Shown here: positions 8,217-15,763 of the stretch, in pieces | Position numbering within the stretch: the first letter of the stretch is position 1 | Layout of the letters: every line of letters starts with the position of its first letter | From: Hyphomicrobiales bacterium | GTDB taxonomy: Bacteria; Pseudomonadota; Alphaproteobacteria; Rhizobiales; Aestuariivirgaceae | Assembly (NCBI GenBank): GCA_016793355.1 | Contig: JAEUMG010000043.1 | Coordinates: forward strand, 1 to 37,858 | Length of the DNA stretch: 37,858 nt | Direction of reading: 5' to 3' | Notes under the pieces: model-generated | Told to the model about the DNA's origin: nothing | Database searches by the model: none | Seen by the model: the letters and a program-made list of their open reading frames with translations, nothing else | Position numbers and translations under genes: made by a program

Positions 8217-8852
8217 TTACTGCGTCGCCCAGATGATGCGGGCAACCCAGTCGATGTCATTCATCTCGTAAGTCTTGGGCGGATGCTCGGGATTGAATGA
8301 AGCGAGCTCGATCGTCTTGGCGGTCTGGCGATGGAGAATTTTTGCCATGACCTCGCCTTGGCGAGTTTTGACTACCACGCGGTCGCCTTTGCGCAGGCTG
8401 GTATTCGGTGAAACGATGATGAGATCGCCCTCGCGATAGACGGGCAGCATGCTGTCGCCGGTGATCTCGAGTGCATAGGCATTCTGATCCGTCACGCCAG
8501 GGACATCGATTTCGTCCCAGGACGCGCCGACGGGAAATCCCGAATCGTCGAAAAATCCGCCCTTGCCGGCCTGGGCGAAGCCGATCAACGGGATCTGCTT
8601 GCGGCGGGGCGGCTGGCCCTTCTTGCCGGTCAGGAGATCGGCAAATTCCTCGACCGAGGCGCCCGAGGCATCGAGAACGCGCGCGATGCTCTCCGTCGTC
8701 GGCCAGCGCGGCCGGCCGTCCGGTCCGTGGCGCTTTGAGGGGTTGAAGGAGGTGGGGTCGAGCCCGGCTTTCTTGGCGAGACCCGAGGCTGAGAAGCCAT
8801 AGCGTTCGGCAATCGTGTCGATTGCTGTCCAGACTTGCTTGTGTGAGAACAT
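8217..8852 (-). CDS. LexA-like repressor, XRE-type N-terminus plus S24 peptidase domain
   Basis: A 211-residue transcription regulator. Residues 1-75 look like a divergent helix-turn-helix region; residues 87-211 form an S24/LexA self-cleaving domain. The catalytic dyad is S134 (ITGDSMLP) and K171 (EVMAKIL), 37 residues apart as in LexA, and A95-G96 in GFAQAGKGG is a plausible autocleavage site. Such proteins are usually called C1/CI-like or phage-type repressors, but no phage genes are nearby, so it probably controls chromosomal genes, perhaps its own and the divergent DUF952-pyrD unit. Whether it responds to RecA/DNA damage is not evident. ATG 8852 is clear; the 120-base divergent region contains a candidate operator. 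Confidence 0.88.
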   Translation of the reverse strand: MFSHKQVWTAIDTIAERYGFSASGLAKKAGLDPTSFNPSKRHGPDGRPRWPTTESIARVLDASGASVEEFADLLTGKKGQPPRRKQIPLIGFAQAGKGGFFDDSGFPVGASWDEIDVPGVTDQNAYALEITGDSMLPVYREGDLIIVSPNTSLRKGDRVVVKTRQGEVMAKILHRQTAKTIELASFNPEHPPKTYEMNDIDWVARIIWATQ

Positions 8853-8893
8853 GCGTATACCGATCGTTTCGAGGCAGTGAATTCAGGCGTTGT

Positions 8894-8910
8894 TTCCGCA
8901 AATATAGGAA
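8894..8910. promoter_or_regulatory. candidate operator in the repressor/DUF952 divergent region
   Basis: The inverted repeat TTCC-N9-GGAA has an A/T-rich centre (AAATATAG) in the 120-base region between divergent genes. On the minus strand it includes TATATT, a possible -10 of the repressor gene, consistent with autoregulation. The arms are only 4 bp, so this is tentative. Confidence 0.3.
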
Positions 8911-8972
8911 CTGATACCTCAAGTTGTGGCCCTTGTCCAGCCTTTCCAGAGGCTGATCCAGAAAAAGATTCC

Positions 8973-9317
8973 ATGGCCCTGATTTACAAGATTTGCCCGG
9001 CAGATGCCTGGAGAGAAGCGGAAGAAAAGGGCACCTTCGCAGGGTCCGCAATCGATCGGCGAGACGGATTCATCCACCTATCCGCCGCCCATCAGCTTCG
9101 CGAAACGGCGCGCCGGCATTTTGCCGGGCAGGAAGGACTGGTCCTCGTGGCCTTCGAGTCGGAGGATTTCGGCGCCGATCTCAAGTGGGAGGCCTCGCGG
9201 GGCGGCGATCTCTTCCCACATGTTTATGGCGTGCTGCCCGCCGCATCGGCACGATGGGCAATGCCCTTGATCCTGGGTGATTCGGGTCATGTCTTTCCGG
9301 AAAGCGTGCCGGAATGA
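8973..9317 (+). CDS. DUF952 domain-containing protein
   Basis: A 114-residue small cytoplasmic protein of the DUF952 family. Motifs include LIYKICPADAWREAEEKG at the start, DGFIHLSAAHQLRETA near residues 31-46, LKWEASRGGDLFPHVYG and a C-terminal proline-leucine stretch. The fold is thought to be related to ADP-ribosyltransferase-like proteins, but no activity is assigned. ATG 8973 matches the family start; longer in-frame extension to 8877 is not conserved-looking. The stop codon overlaps the pyrD start as ATGA, so pyrD is translationally coupled to this gene. Confidence 0.9.
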   Translation: MALIYKICPADAWREAEEKGTFAGSAIDRRDGFIHLSAAHQLRETARRHFAGQEGLVLVAFESEDFGADLKWEASRGGDLFPHVYGVLPAASARWAMPLILGDSGHVFPESVPE

Positions 9318-10399
9318 GCCTGGCCGGGCTCGCATTTTCGCTGGCGCGGCCAGTATTGCACAGCCTCGATGCCGAGCGTGCCCATCGCCTGACCATCGCG
9401 GCCTTGAGGATGGGCCTCGTCCCGGCTCCGGCTTCCCGGCCCAGACCCGAACTCGCGCAGAACCTTTTCGGCCTAGTCTTTCCCAATCCCTTGGGACTGG
9501 CGGCGGGCTTCGACAAGAACGCCGAAGTGGCGGGGCAGACCCTTCGGCTCGGTTTTGGCTTTGTCGAGGTCGGAACCGTGACGCCGAGACCGCAGGGCGG
9601 CAATCCCCGGCCACGGCTCTTCCGCCTCGGCGAAGACCACGCGGTGATCAACCGCATGGGCTTCAACAATGAAGGCCATACGCATATGCGCCGGCGCCTT
9701 GCCGGGCCGCACCCTGGAATCATTGGGGTCAATATCGGGGCGAACAAGGATTCCGAAGATCGCATTGCCGATTATGTCGCCGGCTATGATTGCTTCGCCG
9801 GGGTTGCGGAGTATGTGACCGTCAACATTTCCTCGCCCAACACGCCGGGTTTACGCAATCTGCAGGGCAGGGGTGAACTTGGTTCCCTGCTCGCGCGATT
9901 GGGCGAGGCCCAAAAGGCGAAGCGGCCTAGGCCGCCGATCCTGCTCAAAATCGCTCCGGATCTGAGCGAAGGCGAGCTTGAACAGGTGGCCGAAGCCTGC
10001 CTTGCCGATCCGGTAGCCGGCGTCATCATCTCGAATACGACGACTCACAGACCGGCACTTCGCTCGAAGCATGCGGGCGAGACCGGCGGACTTTCGGGAA
10101 GGCCGCTCTTCGGCCAAGCAACGCGCCAGCTTGCCCGTTTCTATCTTCTGACTGGCGGCAGACTGCCGCTGATCGGCGTCGGAGGGATCGAGGATGCCGA
10201 AACCGCCTGGATCAAGCTGCGCGCCGGCGCCTCGCTGCTGCAAATCTATTCGGCGCTCGTATTCAAGGGGCCCGCCCTGATCGAAGAAATTCTTTCGGGG
10301 CTGTCGGTAAAGCTCAAAGAGACGGGTTACGGGGCGGTCGAGGAAGCCGTCGGTTGCGATGCCGAGGCGCTCGCCGCCCAGGGATCGAGCGGCACATAG
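9314..10399 (+). CDS. pyrD: dihydroorotate dehydrogenase (quinone), class 2
   Basis: A 361-residue membrane-associated FMN enzyme that oxidises dihydroorotate to orotate with quinone as acceptor (pyrimidine synthesis). An N-terminal amphipathic segment of about 40 residues marks the class 2 form. Key motifs are GLAAGFDKNAEV (K68, FMN contact), INRMGFNNEG (113-121), and NISSPNTPGLRNLQ (171-184, catalytic Ser about 174). SNTTTHRP and the GVGGI phosphate-binding loop follow. The gene overlaps the DUF952 stop by four bases. Its last 24 codons overlap, on the opposite strand, the 3' end of the solute-binding protein gene (73 bases), so the C-terminal tail after about residue 338 is probably not conserved. 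Confidence 0.96.
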   Translation: MSLAGLAFSLARPVLHSLDAERAHRLTIAALRMGLVPAPASRPRPELAQNLFGLVFPNPLGLAAGFDKNAEVAGQTLRLGFGFVEVGTVTPRPQGGNPRPRLFRLGEDHAVINRMGFNNEGHTHMRRRLAGPHPGIIGVNIGANKDSEDRIADYVAGYDCFAGVAEYVTVNISSPNTPGLRNLQGRGELGSLLARLGEAQKAKRPRPPILLKIAPDLSEGELEQVAEACLADPVAGVIISNTTTHRPALRSKHAGETGGLSGRPLFGQATRQLARFYLLTGGRLPLIGVGGIEDAETAWIKLRAGASLLQIYSALVFKGPALIEEILSGLSVKLKETGYGAVEEAVGCDAEALAAQGSSGT

Positions 10400-11223
10400 C
10401 GCTGGAAGAGGGTGGCGAATGTGCCATTGGCCTGCAGCCTGTCCAGCGCCCAGTCGAAGGACTCAAGCAGATTGTCGTCGCGCGCGCGCCGCACGATGAA
10501 GCTCAGCGGCTGGCTGAAATAGGCGGCATCGACGAAGGCGCCGTCGATGAGCTTGCAGCACTTGTCCGATGTTTCACCCTTGACCCAATAGACGAGCCTT
10601 ACGGCATCGTCGAAAATGACGTCGACGACACCCGATTTCAAAGCTTCGCCCAGCGCCGCAGGCTCCGGAAAAGCGACAATCTGGCTTTCGGCATAGTAAC
10701 GTTTCAGCCATGCCTCATGTGCGCTGCCGCCGACCACACCGATCTTCTTGCCGGCAAACTGGACCGGATCGGCTGAAGTGACTGGATTGTCCACCTTGCC
10801 GGCAAAATGGCCGAGAGAGCGATAGAATGGGCGCGTCGGCCTGCCTTCGGTCAGGACCTGGGGCGTCAGGCGGAGCGCCGAGATGATGACATCGCCTTCA
10901 TTGCGCTGAAGCGCCGGAAAGAGATCGGCAAATGGCATCACTTTGATCTCGCAGCGAGCACGCAGTTCCGAGCATACAGCGTTGGCAAGATCGACATTGA
11001 GGCCCAACAATCGGTTACTCTCGTCGCGATAATGGAAGGGCGGGAAGCCGTCATCGACAAGAATGCGAACCGCGCCGCGCAGCGGCTCGGGCCGTTGCGC
11101 CTTGGTATCGACGAAGCGGAAGCCAGGTACGGGATAGGGCTCATCGGGGTTCTGCGCCGAGGCCGTGAGAGTGCCCATCACGAACGTGGAGAAGGCAACA
11201 ATTGCAAGTGTGGACCGGCGCAT
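10327..11223 (-). CDS. periplasmic amino-acid-type solute-binding protein (family 3)
   Basis: A 298-residue exported protein. The signal peptide (MRRSTLAIVAFSTFVMGTLTASA) precedes a family 3 substrate-binding domain: VRILVDDGFPPFHYRDESNRLLGLNVDLA is the classic start of lobe 1, followed by DVIISALRLTPQV and, in lobe 2, GKKIGVVGGSAHEAWL and VDVIFDDAVRLVYW. It lacks neighbouring permease or ATPase genes, so it is an orphan binding protein or serves a transporter encoded elsewhere. CC in SDKCCKLI is unusual. The 3' end overlaps pyrD tail to tail by 73 bases; its last residues are alanine- and serine-rich. Ligand not predictable. Confidence 0.88.
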   Translation of the reverse strand: MRRSTLAIVAFSTFVMGTLTASAQNPDEPYPVPGFRFVDTKAQRPEPLRGAVRILVDDGFPPFHYRDESNRLLGLNVDLANAVCSELRARCEIKVMPFADLFPALQRNEGDVIISALRLTPQVLTEGRPTRPFYRSLGHFAGKVDNPVTSADPVQFAGKKIGVVGGSAHEAWLKRYYAESQIVAFPEPAALGEALKSGVVDVIFDDAVRLVYWVKGETSDKCCKLIDGAFVDAAYFSQPLSFIVRRARDDNLLESFDWALDRLQANGTFATLFQRYVPLDPWAASASASQPTASSTAP

Positions 11224-11294
11224 GAGATCAGCTCTAGCCCTTTCGCCCGCTTAATTGCAGATTTGGATTGCACTTTAAACCCGAATTCGCTTGA

Positions 11295-11313
11295 TTAACG
11301 TAATTGACGTTAA
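11295..11313. promoter_or_regulatory. perfect 7-bp inverted repeat upstream of the glycosyltransferase
   Basis: TTAACGT (11295-11301), spacer AATTG, ACGTTAA (11307-11313), ending three bases before the ATG at 11317 in the divergent region between the binding protein and the glycosyltransferase. It could be a regulator site. A possible -35/-10 pair for the glycosyltransferase (TTGCAC at about 11273, TTGATT at 11291-11296) lies just upstream, so a bound protein would block transcription start. Confidence 0.4.
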
Positions 11314-11316
11314 GTC

Positions 11317-13065
11317 ATGCGGGTGGCGGTGCGCTTGCTGGGCGGGGAAAACTCAAGTGTCGGACCGGCGGCAGGCTTCGGTCTGGCCGACAATTTTTCT
11401 CTACCTGGTAGACCGGCTGCCGGCTTGCGGCGGATCGGTGAACGCGAGATCAGCGCTGCGATAGGGAGGATAAGACCGGAGGAGCTCGAAACTGCACTGC
11501 GGCGACGATTGATACCGATCGCGCGGGATCCGGATGGGATCATCTATGTGGCCGGCGATCGGCTGGCGCTCGCCTATGCGAAGCGGAAAGGGTTACGAGT
11601 TGGCGCGCTCGCCAACCGACATCGCGTGCTCGCACTCCTGCAGAGGCGATTTCGGAACCGCCTCATGCACGCCGCCTCGCGCCGGCTCCTTGAAGAAGCG
11701 CCGGTTTACTCCGCAGCGCGCCGGCTGACGCGATCGCAGCGCTGGCTCATTGCCGTCGTGTTTTTGCTCGGGACGGCATCGGTTGCCGTACTCGGTTCGA
11801 TTGCCACAGCCGTCTTCGGCTGTCTCTGCTCGTTGTTCTTTTTGCTGGTCATCGGGCTGAGGCTGCTGTCGCTCGGCGGCCCGGTCGAGGCCGAGCATCT
11901 TGAACCGGTGCGTCTGAGCGACGACGAGCTTCCAGAATTTACGATCCTCGTGCCCTTGTTCCGCGAAATCTCGGTGGTCGGCCAGATCCTCGAGAGCATC
12001 GCTGCAATCGACTATCCGGCTGACCGGCTGGACGTTAAGATCGTGCTCGAGGAGAACGATCGCGAAACCGTCGAATATGTGCGCGACTGTGTCTTGCCTG
12101 CGCATTTCGAAGTTATCGTCGTGCCTGTCTGCAAACCGCAGACGAAGCCCAAAGCGCTCAACTATGCGCTGAGCCTCTCCCGTGGCGACTTTGTCGCGGT
12201 ATATGACGCAGAAGATGTTCCGGATCCCCGGCAACTGAGGCTCGCGGCCGGCGTCTTTGCCAGGGCGCCGGAAGAACTCGCCTGCCTGCAGGCGCGCCTG
12301 GACTTCTTCAATGCGAGCGACAACTGGCTGACGCGGCAATTCGCCATTGAGTATGCCGTATTGTTCCGCCGATTGCTGCCGGTGCTCGCCAGCCTGTCTC
12401 TGCCACTGCCGTTGGGTGGAACATCCAATCATTTCCGGGCCAGCATCCTCCGCAAGGTCGGCGCCTGGGATCCGCACAATGTGACGGAGGACGCCGACCT
12501 GGGCTTGCGGCTGGCTCGTATGGGCTATCGCACCGGCGTCATCGACAGTGAGACCTCGGAGGAAGCCAATGGTGCGCTCGGCAACTGGATGCAGCAGAGG
12601 GCGCGGTGGCTGAAGGGATGGATGCAAACCTGGCTTGTCCATATGCGGGAACCTGGACGATTGTTCCACGAACTGGGCTGGGCGGGTTATCTTGCCACGC
12701 AAGCCTGGCTTGCCGGATTGATCTTCTCCTCTTTGGTCCATCCCTTCTTCCTCGCCTACACGCTCTGGCTGATCGCGCGCGGCGAATTCTTTCCGGCCAA
12801 GGCCGATCTGATCGGGACGGCGATCGTCGGACTCAATCTCGCCGTTCTGCTTGCCGGCTATGCCGCCTACGCACTCGTTGCGTGGGAGGCCCTCGCCCGG
12901 CGACGGGACCGGCACTTACGGCCATGGCTGATCTTCACACCCGTCTACTGGCTGTTGATCTCGGCGGCCGCCTGGATGGCGCTCTGGCAGCTGATGCGAA
13001 ACCCCTTCGGCTGGAACAAAACGAGGCATGGGCTGGCGCGGCGGCCACGGCGGATGGTGCCATGA
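11317..13065 (+). CDS. membrane glycosyltransferase, family 2
   Basis: A 582-residue inner-membrane processive-type glycosyltransferase. Residues 1-130 form a cytoplasmic N-terminal region resembling a type II secretion ATPase N-domain (IGEREISAAIGRI...DGIIYVAGD). A transmembrane pair follows at about 140-180, then the GT-A catalytic domain (FTILVPLFRE, the DAED metal motif at 297-300, EDADLG at 391-396 and QQRARW at 426-431), then about four more helices. This D,D,D,QxxRW layout is that of cellulose, hyaluronan and similar synthases, so export of a beta-linked polysaccharide is plausible; the sugar is unknown. ATG 11317 lies only four bases after a palindrome and has no clear ribosome site, so the true start might be downstream. 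Confidence 0.9.
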   Translation: MRVAVRLLGGENSSVGPAAGFGLADNFSLPGRPAAGLRRIGEREISAAIGRIRPEELETALRRRLIPIARDPDGIIYVAGDRLALAYAKRKGLRVGALANRHRVLALLQRRFRNRLMHAASRRLLEEAPVYSAARRLTRSQRWLIAVVFLLGTASVAVLGSIATAVFGCLCSLFFLLVIGLRLLSLGGPVEAEHLEPVRLSDDELPEFTILVPLFREISVVGQILESIAAIDYPADRLDVKIVLEENDRETVEYVRDCVLPAHFEVIVVPVCKPQTKPKALNYALSLSRGDFVAVYDAEDVPDPRQLRLAAGVFARAPEELACLQARLDFFNASDNWLTRQFAIEYAVLFRRLLPVLASLSLPLPLGGTSNHFRASILRKVGAWDPHNVTEDADLGLRLARMGYRTGVIDSETSEEANGALGNWMQQRARWLKGWMQTWLVHMREPGRLFHELGWAGYLATQAWLAGLIFSSLVHPFFLAYTLWLIARGEFFPAKADLIGTAIVGLNLAVLLAGYAAYALVAWEALARRRDRHLRPWLIFTPVYWLLISAAAWMALWQLMRNPFGWNKTRHGLARRPRRMVP

Positions 13066-13107
13066 AGCCAGGTCGGTGCTTCAGCATCAGCTCCTATCTT
13101 ATGCCTC

Positions 13108-13136
13108 TTGTGACAACGGAACTTCGACGCTAAACA
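13108..13136 (+). promoter_or_regulatory. candidate sigma70 promoter for the lipoprotein gene
   Basis: TTGTGA (13108-13113), 17-base spacer, TAAACA (13131-13136), with the ATG of the lipoprotein gene at 13161. The -10 is identical to that proposed for lysK. Confidence 0.4.
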
Positions 13137-13160
13137 AATGCGGGCGACGCGATGGATTGA

Positions 13161-13592
13161 ATGACGCATCGAATCGAGTTTCTTTCTGCGAGAACGGCGC
13201 GTTGGGGGGCGTTGCTGGTGGTGGCGCTTCTTTGCGCCTGCTCCTCGAAGAACCAGGATGTCGCGGTCGTCGATACCGAACCGCAGGTGACGCCGACGCC
13301 GATTGGGCCGCTTAAGGCCGCAGAGATCATGCAGGCGCTGTCCAATCGTACTTTCAAGTATACGCGTGGCTCAAGGACAGGAACCGTCACGTTCAATTCG
13401 GACGGAACTTTCGGCTATGAGGAAGTCGGCAAGGGGCCGGGCACCGGCGTCTGGCAGGCAAGCGACGGAGCCCTATGCGAAGCCTTCGATCCGACCAGCT
13501 TCCTGCCACAAGGCACGCGCAGCGAATGCCAACCTTTCAAGGCTGCTGGCGGTAAATTCTATGCCGGATCGGCGCGGTTCGAACCGATGTAG
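13161..13592 (+). CDS. small putative lipoprotein
   Basis: A 143-residue exported protein of unknown function. The N-terminus has arginines followed by ALLVVALLCAC, giving a lipobox-like L-C-A-C with Cys 27 as the likely lipidated residue. The mature part contains a compact TFKYTRGSRTGTVTFNSDGTFGYEEVGKGPGTGVW stretch (residues about 65-100) and two cysteines (LCEAFD, SECQPF). This looks like a beta-rich DUF995-like or MORN-like module, but I cannot assign it with confidence. It is monocistronic with its own candidate promoter, and its stop faces the stop of a tiny minus-strand gene eight bases away. Confidence 0.8.
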   Translation: MTHRIEFLSARTARWGALLVVALLCACSSKNQDVAVVDTEPQVTPTPIGPLKAAEIMQALSNRTFKYTRGSRTGTVTFNSDGTFGYEEVGKGPGTGVWQASDGALCEAFDPTSFLPQGTRSECQPFKAAGGKFYAGSARFEPM

Positions 13593-13599
13593 CGGGCCG

Positions 13600-13740
13600 C
13601 TATCCCGCGAAGCTCCAGAATGCCCCAAGCAGCCGATCCTGCATGATGAGCAGGATGATGAGCGCTCCCAGTATCCCGCCCGCTATGAAAGCAATAATCC
13701 AGCCGCTGCCTGTGCGGCGCGGTGTTTTTGGGTCTTTCAT
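13600..13740 (-). CDS. 46-residue single-pass membrane protein
   Basis: A short frame from ATG 13740 to TAG 13600. A perfect GGGAGGG ribosome site precedes the ATG at proper spacing. The product has a basic cytoplasmic head (MKDPKTPRRTGSG), one strong transmembrane helix (WIIAFIAGGILGALIILLIM) and a short QDRLLGAFWSFAG tail. This is the pattern of the small membrane proteins often missed by gene finders. It lies 62 bases after the enolase-family gene on the same strand and could be the last gene of that operon or be independent. No family recognised. Confidence 0.7.
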   Translation of the reverse strand: MKDPKTPRRTGSGWIIAFIAGGILGALIILLIMQDRLLGAFWSFAG

Positions 13741-13802
13741 GCGCTTGCCCTCCCAGGCCACCGCTGATTTCGCCGCAGTTTAGCGCGTTGGGGCGAGCGG
13801 GC

Positions 13803-14927
13803 CTAGCGTTTCACCTCAAACCGGAGAAGCGCCGCCTTCTCGATCGATCCCCAATCGACATCGATCCCGAGCCCATGCCCTTCGGGCGCGTGGACATAAC
13901 CTTCCTTGTCGGTGCGGATTACAGTGTGCGATCCATATTCGAAGGAAGGATAGGGCACGGGTTGCTCGAAATAGGTGCAGTTCCTGAAGGCGAGCATCAC
14001 ATGCAGATTGGCGGCCTGGGTCAGCGTATAGCCCCAGCATTGCACTTCGACATTCATGCCGTTTGCTTCGGCCAGGCCCATGATCTTACGGATGGGGGTA
14101 ATGCCGCCGCAAATCGTGGCATCGACACGCAGTGCACTCCAGCAATTGGCCCGCACTGCGGCCTCCAGCTGTTGGAGATCGAGCCAGGTGTTGCCGGCGG
14201 CAATGATCGGCACGGTCGTCTGCCGCTTCAATTCGCGATAGCCCGCGACATCCGTATCGACGAGCGGCGCCTCGAACCATTCGAAATCGAGTTCGCCGAG
14301 GCGGCGGCCAACCTTGAGCGCGCTGGCAAGATCATAACGCTGCTCGACATCGAGCATGAGCGACATGCCGGTGCCGGCGAAGTGTCTGGCCGATTCCTCG
14401 CAGAGCGGAAGATCGCGCGCCGGATTGCACCAGCAATGAAACTTGACCGCCTTGAAGCCCTCAGCCTGTCGCGCCGCGATATAATCGATATAGGCCTTAT
14501 TGTCGTCGAGAAGCGGCGTTGAGGCGTAGGAGAGGATCTTGTGCCGGGCTCCGCCCAGCATCTGATAGAGCGGCAATTTGGCGTAGCGCGCCGCCATGTC
14601 CCACAAGGCGATATCGATCAGCGATTGCGCCTGGGGCACCTGCGGCGTGCCGAGGTTGCGATGGCGGTGCCAGAGCATCTCGCGTTCGGCTGGCGACTGC
14701 CCGATCACGTCGGGCAGGAGATAGCGCAGTGTCTCGCCAACCGAGCGGTCGAAGCTGTGGGCATTGATCATCGCCGCGCCGGAAATGCCCTGGAGACCGC
14801 TTTTCGCGGTGAGGCGCACGATGATGTTGACCATGTACTGACCGCTCATGCCCTCGGCCCAGCTGTAACGCTCGACCTCCGGGCCGACCACGAAGACCTC
14901 GGCGCGTTCAATTCTCTCGTCAAGCAT
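13803..14927 (-). CDS. mandelate racemase/muconate lactonizing enzyme family protein (enolase superfamily)
   Basis: A 374-residue two-domain enzyme (capping domain, then barrel). Aligned to the superfamily by eye: K162 in AVKFHCW (with H164 in place of the second Lys of the KxK motif), metal ligands D193 (LMLDVEQ) and E219 (FEAP), N246 (AAGNTW) where the third ligand is normally Glu, and D269 (RVDATICGG). The usual His after that Asp appears replaced (VEVQCWGY). So the substrate and chemistry may differ from the mandelate racemase norm. ATG 14927 is preferred because GGGAGA precedes it; an ATG at 14942 overlaps the ATPase stop but lacks a ribosome site. It is the last full gene of the transporter operon, so it probably acts on the imported compound. 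Confidence 0.85.
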   Translation of the reverse strand: MLDERIERAEVFVVGPEVERYSWAEGMSGQYMVNIIVRLTAKSGLQGISGAAMINAHSFDRSVGETLRYLLPDVIGQSPAEREMLWHRHRNLGTPQVPQAQSLIDIALWDMAARYAKLPLYQMLGGARHKILSYASTPLLDDNKAYIDYIAARQAEGFKAVKFHCWCNPARDLPLCEESARHFAGTGMSLMLDVEQRYDLASALKVGRRLGELDFEWFEAPLVDTDVAGYRELKRQTTVPIIAAGNTWLDLQQLEAAVRANCWSALRVDATICGGITPIRKIMGLAEANGMNVEVQCWGYTLTQAANLHVMLAFRNCTYFEQPVPYPSFEYGSHTVIRTDKEGYVHAPEGHGLGIDVDWGSIEKAALLRFEVKR

Positions 14928-14941
14928 CGATCGATCTCCCA

Positions 14942-15763
14942 TTATTGTTTCGGTTCGCGAGCCGGCTCGATCTTACTTTCGCCATGCCAGCCAAGATGAT
15001 TGAGGAATTCGCGGGTGCGTGGAACGGTCGCCGCTTCGAATATCTGCCGCGGCGGCCCTTGTTCGATCACGCGGCCCTTATCGAAAACGACGACCCAATT
15101 GCCGACGCGACGCGCAAAATCCATCTCATGGGTGACGACGACCATTGTCATCCCCTCATCGGCAAGTGCCTTCATCACACTCAAGACTTCGCCGATCGTT
15201 TCGGGGTCGAGCGCGGATGTCGGCTCGTCGAAGAGCATGAGTGCCGGCTCCATGGCGAGTGCGCGGGCGATCGCCACGCGCTGCTGCTGGCCGCCCGAGA
15301 GATTGGCGGCATGAGCGGAAGCCTTGTCCGACAGGCCGACCTTGGCGAGAAGAGTAAGCGCGCGCTTGTCGGCTGCGGCCTCGTCGAGCTTAAGGACCGT
15401 CGTCAGCCCGATGGTGACATTCTTCAGGACGGTCAAATGGGGGAAGAGCTCGAAATTCTGGAACACCATGCCCATGCGCCGCCGAACCTGGCGCGCGTTG
15501 CGATTGTCATCGGCGCGCACCTCTTTACCCTCGAACAGCACCCGACCGCTATCAAGCGTCTCGAGCGCGTTGGCGCAGCGCAGTGCGGTGGATTTTCCCG
15601 AACCTGACGGCCCGATCAGACAGACGACTTCGCCGCGATTGACGGTGAGGGTGACTTGATCAAGCGCTTGCAATGTCCCGTAGCGCTTCGAGACGTTTTC
15701 GAATGACAGGATCGGACTTTCGCCATGATTGATCCGCTTGACCGGCGTCTCTTGCGCGCTCAT
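14942..15763 (-). CDS. amino-acid-type ABC transporter ATP-binding protein
   Basis: A 273-residue cytoplasmic ATPase of the polar amino acid uptake family (GlnQ/HisP type). Walker A is GPSGSGKST (residues 51-59), the signature is LSGGQQQRV, Walker B is LMLFDEPTSALD, and the switch His lies in VVVTHEMDFA. A 17-residue N-terminal extension and the charged tail after GWHGES are not part of the core. Its start overlaps the permease gene by four bases and its stop touches the downstream enolase-family gene. It powers the importer made with the two permeases and the binding protein upstream. Confidence 0.95.
   Translation of the reverse strand: MSAQETPVKRINHGESPILSFENVSKRYGTLQALDQVTLTVNRGEVVCLIGPSGSGKSTALRCANALETLDSGRVLFEGKEVRADDNRNARQVRRRMGMVFQNFELFPHLTVLKNVTIGLTTVLKLDEAAADKRALTLLAKVGLSDKASAHAANLSGGQQQRVAIARALAMEPALMLFDEPTSALDPETIGEVLSVMKALADEGMTMVVVTHEMDFARRVGNWVVVFDKGRVIEQGPPRQIFEAATVPRTREFLNHLGWHGESKIEPAREPKQ

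Noticed and set aside
11593-12915. 440-residue minus-strand open frame opposite the glycosyltransferase
   Set aside because: Shadow frame; the plus strand has DAED, EDADLG and QQRARW in order.
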